In this document: piece by piece, positions 58,139 through 64,000 of the stretch
Layout of the letters: every line of letters begins with the position of its first letter
How positions within the stretch are numbered: position 1 is the stretch's first letter
DNA from: 66-474 sp964489055
GTDB lineage: Bacteria > Pseudomonadota > Gammaproteobacteria > Xanthomonadales > Rhodanobacteraceae
Length of the DNA stretch: 64,000 nucleotides
Assembly: GCA_964489055.1 (NCBI GenBank)
Contig: CAZAXF010000001.1
Span: forward strand, 62,001 to 126,000
Direction of reading: 5' to 3'
Program-made: the position numbers and the translations under genes
The notes under the pieces: generated by a model
Database searches by the model: none
Seen by the model: the letters and a program-made list of their open reading frames with translations, nothing else
What the model was told of the DNA's origin: nothing

Positions 58139-60616
58139 TCAGCCTGCTGCGGGCTCCAGGGTCAGGCGGTATTTCGCCGGGCCGGGCAGGAGCGGTGTGG
58201 GTTTGCCCTCGACCCACGCCTCGTGGCCCTTGCCGAACCATGGCGAAAGCGGGTTGTCGGACTGGCCGGCCGGCATTTCCAGGATGCCGTGGGCTTCGTT
58301 TCCCGGTTGCACGCTCATTCGCATGGACGCGCCGAATGCCGGGTGCAGCACGCGCGGCATGTTGCTGTCGCCGGGCTGGGGATCGTGGGGCATGTCGAAA
58401 AAGCGCGCAATCCAGCCCGGCAGCGCACGCGAGAGCGGGTTGTCGATCTGTGCGGCGTTGTGCCGGCCCCAGGTCTGGTCGGCAAGCGGACCCGGCTTCT
58501 TGGCCAGTGCCTCGGCGACCTGCCGGGCCGAGTCGGTCAGCAGCGCGTTCCAGTCCTTGTACTTCGGGTCCAGCAGCCACGCGGGCTTTTGCGTCAGCAT
58601 CGTCCACACCGCGTACTCGCCGGTCTGCGGCGTGGGCCATTCGAAATCCTTCCACCTGGCGCTTGCGCGCCCCGCGAACGGCGCCAGCACGTTTTCGCGC
58701 ACGCGGTCGTGGAACAAGCGCACGATCCGGTACCCGACGCTGTCGGCGGCGGCGCGGGCCTGCCAGTTTTTCACGTACGGTTCCAGTGCGTGAAGCTGCG
58801 GGTCGTTCGCGTGGGAAAGCACTTCGAGCAGCAACTTCTGCCAGCGCGCCATGAACAGGGCCCGGTCGTCGAGCTGGATCGCCAGCATGTCGCGCGGCGC
58901 GAAATGGTCGCGCGCGGCGAGATCGTCACGGATCTGCTGCGCGCGCGCACCCTGGTCGTAGCCGCCGTCGCCGATCAGTTGCAGGCCTGCGCCGCCGACG
59001 ATGCGCTGGTTGGCGGTCCAGATCCGGTCGCCGGCGGGATTTTCGATGCGCGGATCCTGCCAGGGTTGCGCAAATCCGACCCATCCGGTGCCGGGTCTGG
59101 ACCAGTCCGAAGGCAGCGCCGGGTCGAACCCGGCGCGCAGGGGAATCAAGCTGGCGGCGATCGACCAGCCGATGCTGCCCGCCGAATCGGCAACCACCAG
59201 GTTTTGCGGCGGGATGCCCATGGTCGGCGCGATCGCCAGCGCCTGGCCGACCGTGGTGGCGGTTTCCAGTTTCATCAGGTTGAGGTTCACCGCGCGCGGG
59301 TCCTGCGCGATCCACGCCAGCGCCAGCGGTGTGTCGTCGGGCGCCTTGGCCATGATCGGGCCCCAGATGGTGTCCTCGACGGTCACGTGCACGTCGGGCG
59401 CGCCCTTCACGTGGATGGTTTCCTTGTGCTTGGCGATCGTGGCCCACCCGTCCGGGGTCTTGTATTGCGAAGGATCTTTCGGATTGCGGATCACGCGCAC
59501 CCAGTCCATCCAGTCACCGGCGCTGTTGGTGAAACCCCAGGCGATGTGGCCGTTGCTTCCGATCACCAGCGCCGGCGCGCCGGGCAGGGTCACGCCGTTG
59601 AGGTCGATCATCTTTCCGGGAGCGGCAGGGTCGGGGTAGCGCAATCGCGCGCGGTACCAGATGTTGGGAACACGCAAATGCAGGTGCGGATCGTTGGCCA
59701 GCAGCGCCCCGCCACCGGCCAGCGCGCCGCCGACGGCGAAACCGTTGCTGCCAACCGACCCTTCCCTCTCCCCTCGGGAGAGGGTGCCCGAAGAGCCTGC
59801 CCCGGACTCGATCCGGGGGTGGGTGAGGGTCCGCGCGCCGCCTGCCGTTGCTGACTTGTTCGAACCCTCACCCCTGCCCCTCTCCCGGGGGGAGAGGGGT
59901 TTTGCGGTGCGCAAGTCGAACACGGACGCGTCGGGCATCGGCACCGGTTGCGACGTTCCACCCTGCATCGGCGCTTCCCAGCGCGGCGCCGGTGCCAGCA
60001 GGAATTCCACCAATGGCCGCGGCAGCACCGCGTGCAGGCGGGCGATGTCCAGTTCACGCGTATTGTCGCCGTCCTGGTTGAGGTCGAAGTACATCGAGTC
60101 GATGGTCAGGATGGTGTCGGCATTGGTCCACGGCTTCGGCTTCACGCCCAGCAACAGGTATTCCCACGGCCGCACCGACAGGTGCGCCAACCCGGCGTTG
60201 ACCCCCGCGGTGTAGGCATCGATCCACTTGCGCTGGCGCGCCGGCAATATCGCCAGTTCGCGCCTGGCCAGCGCGCGGAAGCGGTGCCGGCGGTGGTTCT
60301 CGTCGGACTTCAACGCCGCCTTGCCGACCAGCGCCGCGAGTTCGCCCGCGGCCATGCGGCGCTGCAGATCCATCTGGAAAAAACGTTCCTGGCCATGCAC
60401 GAAACCCAAGGCGTAGGCCAGGTCGCGGCGATCGTGCGCGGTGATGGTCGGCACGCCGTTGGCGTCGCGCACCACGCGCACCGGCGCCGAAATCCCCTGC
60501 ACGGCGATGCTGCCGTCGGCCTGCGGCCGGCTTCCGGCCAGCAGGCGCCAGCCGATCGCCAGCGCGATCACGACAATGACGATCAGCGCGAAGGCGACGC
60601 GTCGAATCCAGCGCAT
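58139..60616 (-). CDS. Penicillin acylase-family Ntn hydrolase with repeat insertion in the linker (825 aa)
   Basis: After an N-terminal membrane helix or signal sequence (RRVAFALIVIVVIALAIGWR) come the alpha-subunit motifs DRRDLAYALGFVHGQERFFQ and MDLQRRMAAGELAALVG. The predicted autocleavage site and catalytic N-terminal Ser290 are in GSNGFAVGGALAGGGALLAN with DPHLHLRVPNIWYRARL, the beta-chain start of the family. Immediately before it, residues about 238-288 (RERGRGEGSNKSATAGG and on to RGEREGSVG) are encoded by a family E repeat. The linker is normally cut out during maturation, so function may be intact. The ATG at 60616 has GGGGAG upstream. The substrate could be an N-acyl amino acid, acyl-homoserine lactone or beta-lactam; it cannot be told from the sequence. 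Confidence 0.9.
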   Translation of the reverse strand: MRWIRRVAFALIVIVVIALAIGWRLLAGSRPQADGSIAVQGISAPVRVVRDANGVPTITAHDRRDLAYALGFVHGQERFFQMDLQRRMAAGELAALVGKAALKSDENHRRHRFRALARRELAILPARQRKWIDAYTAGVNAGLAHLSVRPWEYLLLGVKPKPWTNADTILTIDSMYFDLNQDGDNTRELDIARLHAVLPRPLVEFLLAPAPRWEAPMQGGTSQPVPMPDASVFDLRTAKPLSPRERGRGEGSNKSATAGGARTLTHPRIESGAGSSGTLSRGEREGSVGSNGFAVGGALAGGGALLANDPHLHLRVPNIWYRARLRYPDPAAPGKMIDLNGVTLPGAPALVIGSNGHIAWGFTNSAGDWMDWVRVIRNPKDPSQYKTPDGWATIAKHKETIHVKGAPDVHVTVEDTIWGPIMAKAPDDTPLALAWIAQDPRAVNLNLMKLETATTVGQALAIAPTMGIPPQNLVVADSAGSIGWSIAASLIPLRAGFDPALPSDWSRPGTGWVGFAQPWQDPRIENPAGDRIWTANQRIVGGAGLQLIGDGGYDQGARAQQIRDDLAARDHFAPRDMLAIQLDDRALFMARWQKLLLEVLSHANDPQLHALEPYVKNWQARAAADSVGYRIVRLFHDRVRENVLAPFAGRASARWKDFEWPTPQTGEYAVWTMLTQKPAWLLDPKYKDWNALLTDSARQVAEALAKKPGPLADQTWGRHNAAQIDNPLSRALPGWIARFFDMPHDPQPGDSNMPRVLHPAFGASMRMSVQPGNEAHGILEMPAGQSDNPLSPWFGKGHEAWVEGKPTPLLPGPAKYRLTLEPAAG
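59754..59905. repeat. Interspersed repeat, family E (copy 2), inside the acylase gene
   Basis: CCCTCTCCCCTCGGGAGAGG at the left and CCCTCTCCCGGGGGGAGAGG (approximately) at the right are hairpin arms; GGGTGAGGGTCCG and AACCCTCACCCC are the inner arms. The same parts occur at 34083-34185 between rnhB and dnaE. Here it keeps the reading frame of the host gene open. Confidence 0.8.
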
Positions 60617-60697
60617 GGCAGCTCCCCGGGACGATCTCGGCACCTGGTTGGCCCTGGTTTTCAACAAAACCGTGTACGCACTTTCATGGCAGACACC

Positions 60698-60748
60698 GTC
60701 ATTCCGGGGCCATTCCAGGTTTCATGGTCGATGGAACCCGGAACGACA
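60698..60748. repeat. Interspersed palindromic repeat, family B (short copy)
   Basis: GTCATTCCGGGGCCATTCCA and ATGGAACCCGGAACGAC form the outer arms only; the inner part is missing. It lies in the 220-base gap between the lipoate ligase gene and the acylase gene, which holds nothing else that I recognise. Confidence 0.65.
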
Positions 60749-60836
60749 ACACCATCGTGTTGAACTAACTTCAGCGCCGATCGGTCCCGGCATTCTGCCG
60801 CCCGCGTGCACGGCTGCCAACCGCGGCGAGACCGCG

Positions 60837-61613
60837 TCACGGCACGATGGCCGTCCACTCGGGGCTTGCGAAGCGCGATACGGCCAGCGCTTCGGCGCGT
60901 TGCAATTCCCGGGGCGACAACGCGCCATCGGCGAGGCCATGCTGCCTGCGGAAGGTCTCGATCATGCGCTCGATGATTTCCGCGCGCGCAAGGCCGGTCT
61001 GGCTGCGCAGCGGGTCCACGCGCTTGGCGGCACTGGCGGTGCCCTTGTCGGACAGCTTCTCGCGCCCGATCCGGAGCACCTCGAGCATCTTCACCGCGTC
61101 GATGTCGTAGGCCATGGTCACGTGGTGCAGCACCGCGCCCCGGCGCCGCGCCTGCGCCGCGCCGCCGATCTTGCCGATGGTGGAGGTGATGTCGTTGAGC
61201 GGCTGGTAGCGGGCGTTGATGCCGAGCGTGCCGAGCGCGTCGATCACCCACTGGTCGAAGAACGCGTAGGACTCCTGGAAGGACATGTCCTCGACCAGCG
61301 CCCCGGGTGCGTGGATGGAGTAGGTGATGCAGTTGCCCGCTTCCATGAACATCGCGCCACCGCCGGTGATCCGGCGCACCACGTTGATGCCGTGGCGCTG
61401 CGCGGCCTCGCTGTCCACCTCGTTGCGCAGCGACTGGAAGCGCCCGATCACCACGCACGGCGATTCCCATTCCCAGAAGCGCAGGGTGGGGCGGCGCTTG
61501 CCGGCCGCCACCGCATCGGTCAGCACTTCATCCAGCGCCACGTGCAGCGCCGGGTCGCGCGGCCCGGTGTGGATCAGTTGCCAGTCGTAATCCTTCCAGG
61601 TGGTGCGCGTCAT
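60837..61613 (-). CDS. Lipoate-protein ligase catalytic domain protein (258 aa)
   Basis: It attaches lipoate (or octanoate) to the E2/GcvH lysine domains. The LplA catalytic fold is seen in FWEWESPCVVIGRFQSLRNE, INVVRRITGGGAMFMEAGNC (the RRxTGGG motif) and ITSTIGKIGGAAQARRRGAV, with the lipoyl-adenylate Lys in IGKIGGAA, followed by LHHVTMAYDID. The C-terminal accessory domain of E. coli LplA (338 residues) is missing from this chain. The ATG at 61613 overlaps the stop of the preceding 94-residue gene (ATGA), which encodes that missing domain. A split ligase is therefore inferred. Octanoyltransferase of the LipM/LipL type is an alternative. Confidence 0.88.
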   Translation of the reverse strand: MTRTTWKDYDWQLIHTGPRDPALHVALDEVLTDAVAAGKRRPTLRFWEWESPCVVIGRFQSLRNEVDSEAAQRHGINVVRRITGGGAMFMEAGNCITYSIHAPGALVEDMSFQESYAFFDQWVIDALGTLGINARYQPLNDITSTIGKIGGAAQARRRGAVLHHVTMAYDIDAVKMLEVLRIGREKLSDKGTASAAKRVDPLRSQTGLARAEIIERMIETFRRQHGLADGALSPRELQRAEALAVSRFASPEWTAIVP

Positions 61614-61894
61614 GCCGGCGGCTCCAGCGCACGCTGCACCGCGATCGCCACCGCCTGAGCGGAAATCCCGAACATCGCGACCCGATCATCCAGCGCGTTC
61701 TCGACCGCCTGCTGCATGGCATCCACGCCCGCGTCAGCCGGGATTCCCGTCAACGCCCGGTTGATCAGGTCCAGCGCACTCGGCGGCTCCAGGAAGAAAT
61801 CCCCGCTGATCTGGACCTGCGCCAGCGCCCCGTCAACGACCTGGACATCGGCCACCACCAGCTTGCCGCCGGGCATCTTGTATTCGCCGTGCAT
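61610..61894 (-). CDS. Small lipoate-ligase C-terminal (LplB-like) accessory protein (94 aa)
   Basis: The protein MHGEYKMPGGKLVVADVQVV with DGALAQVQISGDFFLEPPSA matches the lipoate-ligase C-terminal accessory domain: the motif GEYKxPGGKLV, then GDFFLEP and LDLINRALTGIPADAGVDAM. In E. coli this domain is fused to LplA; in archaea such as Thermoplasma it is a separate protein (LplB) needed for lipoate activation. Here it is upstream of, and overlaps by four bases, the catalytic domain gene, in reverse order to the fused protein. The ATG at 61894 has GGACGG very close upstream. The frame is open to 62149, but without homology. Confidence 0.82.
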   Translation of the reverse strand: MHGEYKMPGGKLVVADVQVVDGALAQVQISGDFFLEPPSALDLINRALTGIPADAGVDAMQQAVENALDDRVAMFGISAQAVAIAVQRALEPPA

Positions 61895-61959
61895 CCGTCC
61901 ATTATCGCCGCGGCGGCAACGCAACGCACGCCATCGGCCTGCATCCGCGGCTTGGGGAA

Positions 61960-62085
61960 AACAACAACCCGTTCGTGCTGAGCGTAGCCCAGCGAAGTCG
62001 AAGCACGGCGTTCGGCTTCGGCTCCGTGCCCGACACCCACCGTTGCCGTCATCCCGGGTTCCGTTCCGAATGGCACTTGTTTGAA
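61960..62085. repeat. MITE-like repeat, family A (degenerate copy 4)
   Basis: AACAACAACCCGTTCGTGCT, then GAGCGTAGCCCAGCGAAGTC and GAAGCACGG repeat the core of family A in the orientation of copy 2 at 6878, minus the TTGCGCCAGCAA stem. The right part is only weakly similar. Confidence 0.6.
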
Positions 62086-62235
62086 GCTCGTCATTCCCGC
62101 GAAAGCGGGAACCCAGCGACTTCGGACCACCGCATAGCTCCACAGGCACTGTATCCGTATCTCCCCGGGGATGACGAAACCTGGAGATCGGCCCTGATCA
62201 AGTGCCGTTCGGTTCGGGCCGACACCTCCAGAACC

Positions 62236-62340
62236 TCGTCTTCCGAGGTTGCCGCAGGTGGAACCCGGAATCCAGCTTCTCGTGCATCCAGACAAAGAGC
62301 TGGATTCCGGGTTCTCCCTCCGGGAGCCCCGGAATGACGA
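62236..62340. repeat. Interspersed palindromic repeat, family B (complete copy)
   Basis: Contains GAACCCGGAATCCAGCTTCT and its inverse GAGCTGGATTCCGGGTTCTC, then CCTCCGGGAGCCCCGGAATG. The right half corresponds to the left half of the copies at 6376 and 46319 in inverted orientation, confirming that the element is palindromic. Confidence 0.8.
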
Positions 62341-62432
62341 TGTCTGGTTTGGTGGCCGCTGCTTATCATGTGGAAGGTCGGCGCTAACGAGCGAGCGGAT
62401 GCCGGTTGCGAGCCGGGAAGGGCGGCGCCTTG

Positions 62433-64000
62433 TCACCCGCTGGTCTCGATGCGGTCGACGCGGCGCAGGCCGCGGGGGAGCAGGCTGCCGCGCTGGGCGC
62501 GGTTGCCGCCGTATTCGACCAGGTCGGCCCATTTCAGGGTGAGCTTGCGCTGGCCGGCGTGGAGGGTGACGGCGCCTTCGCCTTCGGCGACCACGGCGAT
62601 GCCGGCGACGCGTTCGTCGCCGGATTTCAGCTTGGCCTTGGGAATCTCGATCAGCTTGTTGCCGCGGCCGCGGTCGAGTTCGGGCAGGTCGGCGACGGAG
62701 AACATCAGGAGGTGCCCTTGCGTGGTGACCGCGACGATGCGGTCGCGCGCGGGATCGTTGACGTACGCGGGGGCGAGCACGCGGGTGTCGCCATTCATGT
62801 TGAGGATCTGCTTGCCGGCTTTCTTGCTGGTGAGCAGTGCTTCAAAGCGGGTGAGGAAGCCGTAGCCGGCGTCGCTGGCGAGGATCAGTTTGGTGGTGTT
62901 GTCGCCGATGGCGAGCGCGTCGAAGCGTGCGCCGGCCGGTGGCGTGAAGTGCCCGGTCAGCGGTTCGCCGTTGCCGCGCGCCGAGGGCAGGGTGTGCGCG
63001 TGGGTGGAATAGGCGCGGCCGCTGGAGTCGAGGAACACCACCTGCTGCGCGCTCTTGCCGCGCGTGTCGGCGAGCCAGGCATCGCCTTCGCGGTAGGACA
63101 GCCCGCGCGCGTCGACGTCGTGGCCCTTGGCCGCGCGCACCCAGCCCTTCTGTGAGAGCACCACGGTCACGGGTTCGGAGGTCACGAGCTGGCTTTCATC
63201 CAGTGCCTGTGCGGCGGTGGCCTCGACCAGCGGCGAGCGGCGATCATCGCCGTATTTTTCGGCGTCGGCCTTCAGTTCCTGCTTGATCAGGGTCTTGAGA
63301 CGGGCCTTCGATTTCAGGGTCACGTCGATCTTCGCGCGTTCCTCTTCCAGCGCGTCGCGCTCGGCGTTGAGCTTCATTTCCTCCAGCCGCGCGAGTTGCC
63401 GGAGTTTCGTCTCGAGGATGTAGTCGGCCTGGTCTTCGCTGAGCTTGAAGCGCTTGATCAGCGCCGGTTTGGGCTCGTCCTCGTGGCGGACAATGCGGAT
63501 CACCTCGTCGAGATTCAGGAACGCGATGCGCAGGCCTTCGAGCAGGTGCAGCCGGCGCTCGACCTTTTCCAGCCGGTGCTGCAGGCGCTTGGTGACGGTG
63601 GCGGTGCGAAAGCGCAGCCACTCCTCGAGGATCTGCTTCAGCGTCTTGACCTGCGGACGGCCGTCCAGCCCGATCATGTTGAGGTTGACTCGGTAGCTCT
63701 TCTCCAGATCCGTGGTCGCGAACAGGTGCTGCATCATCGCCTCGATGTCGACGCGGTTGGAACGCGGGATCAGTGCCAGCCGCACCGGGTTTTCGTGGTC
63801 GGACTCGTCGCGCAGGTCCTCCAGCATCGGCAACTTCTTGGCGCGCATCTGCGATGCGATCTGCTCGATCACTTTGGCCGGCGAGACCTGGTGCGGCAGC
63901 GCGGTCAGCACCACGTTGCCGCGCTCGGTTTCATACACTGCCCGGCAGCGCACCGAGCCACCGCCGTTGGCGTACATGGCGAGAAGGTCGTTCCGCGGGG
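62433..64000 (-). CDS. parC: DNA topoisomerase IV subunit A, C-terminal two thirds (partial)
   Basis: ParC with ParE separates linked daughter chromosomes. The 5' end is outside the window; about 522 residues are visible. The sequence is close to E. coli ParC: NDLLAMYANGGGSVRCRAVY, VLTALPHQVSPAKVIEQIAS, LPMLEDLRDESDHENPVRLA, HLFATTDLEKSYRVNLNMIG and LDGRPQVKTLKQILEEWLRF. The coiled coil (KLRQLARLEEMKLNAERDAL) and KADAEKYGDDRRSPLVEATA follow, then the beta-pinwheel C-terminal domain with broken repeats, lacking the GyrA box, which favours ParC over GyrA. The gene ends with RRVDRIETSG. Confidence 0.95.
   Translation of the reverse strand, partial: PRNDLLAMYANGGGSVRCRAVYETERGNVVLTALPHQVSPAKVIEQIASQMRAKKLPMLEDLRDESDHENPVRLALIPRSNRVDIEAMMQHLFATTDLEKSYRVNLNMIGLDGRPQVKTLKQILEEWLRFRTATVTKRLQHRLEKVERRLHLLEGLRIAFLNLDEVIRIVRHEDEPKPALIKRFKLSEDQADYILETKLRQLARLEEMKLNAERDALEEERAKIDVTLKSKARLKTLIKQELKADAEKYGDDRRSPLVEATAAQALDESQLVTSEPVTVVLSQKGWVRAAKGHDVDARGLSYREGDAWLADTRGKSAQQVVFLDSSGRAYSTHAHTLPSARGNGEPLTGHFTPPAGARFDALAIGDNTTKLILASDAGYGFLTRFEALLTSKKAGKQILNMNGDTRVLAPAYVNDPARDRIVAVTTQGHLLMFSVADLPELDRGRGNKLIEIPKAKLKSGDERVAGIAVVAEGEGAVTLHAGQRKLTLKWADLVEYGGNRAQRGSLLPRGLRRVDRIETSG

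Larger units (their letters stand above)
61895..62432. other. 538-base repeat-filled gap between the lipoate genes and parC
   Basis: No gene is supported. It holds a degenerate family A copy (61960-62085), a short hairpin (CATTCCCGCGAAAGCGGGAA near 62090) and a complete family B palindrome (62236-62340). The promoter of the lipoate genes must lie close to 61900, but none was recognised. Confidence 0.6.

Overview
The window is high-GC chromosomal DNA from a gammaproteobacterium, most probably of the Xanthomonas/Rhodanobacter lineage (order Lysobacterales/Xanthomonadales). The main support is one long conserved minus-strand run, listed here in direction of transcription: rpsB, tsf, pyrH, frr, uppS, cdsA, rseP, bamA, lpxD, fabZ, lpxA, lpxB, rnhB, dnaE, accA, NYN gene, tilS. 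It is flanked on the plus strand by map, glnD, dapD, an arsC-like gene and dapE, an order familiar from that lineage. Genus and species cannot be fixed from the sequence alone. No tRNA, rRNA, CRISPR array, prophage or transposase was seen.

Layout. (1) 1-3.2 kb: five tightly spaced minus-strand genes for uncharacterised envelope proteins, divergent from a plus-strand winged-helix/Ser-Thr kinase/TPR sensor gene (3.5-6.3 kb). (2) 7.4-13.5 kb: a lower-GC cassette of an ECF sigma factor, a FecR-type anti-sigma factor, an STN-domain TonB-dependent receptor and an exported amidohydrolase, looking like an acquired, ligand-responsive uptake-and-processing unit. (3) 14-17.4 kb: small membrane or exported proteins (one of 45 residues), an arylamine N-acetyltransferase and a type II NADH dehydrogenase. 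(4) 17.4-26.3 kb: a minus-strand metal or metallo-tetrapyrrole type cluster: TonB receptor, exported four-lobed CbiX-like chelatase, DUF2946 protein, second TonB receptor, Asp-box beta-propeller with a Cys-Glu-Cys-Cys motif, and a thioredoxin-like protein. (5) 26.6-49 kb: the core run for tRNA-Ile modification, fatty-acid and lipid A synthesis, replication, outer-membrane assembly, isoprenoid-lipid synthesis and translation. (6) 49-57 kb: map, glnD and the dapD/dapE lysine branch. (7) 57-64 kb: an exported phosphodiester-glycosidase-like lipoprotein, a penicillin-acylase family hydrolase, a split lipoate ligase and the 3' part of parC.

Intergenic DNA carries at least five families of short interspersed palindromic repeats. 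One family has terminal inverted repeats like a MITE. Two repeat types have entered reading frames without breaking them: one in the linker just before the catalytic serine of the penicillin-acylase homologue, one inside lpxB. Two further oddities of the core run are the lack of dxr between rseP and cdsA and a long acidic Ala-rich C-terminal tail on ribosomal protein S2.

All functional statements are by reading motifs and recalled family features; no database search was run.
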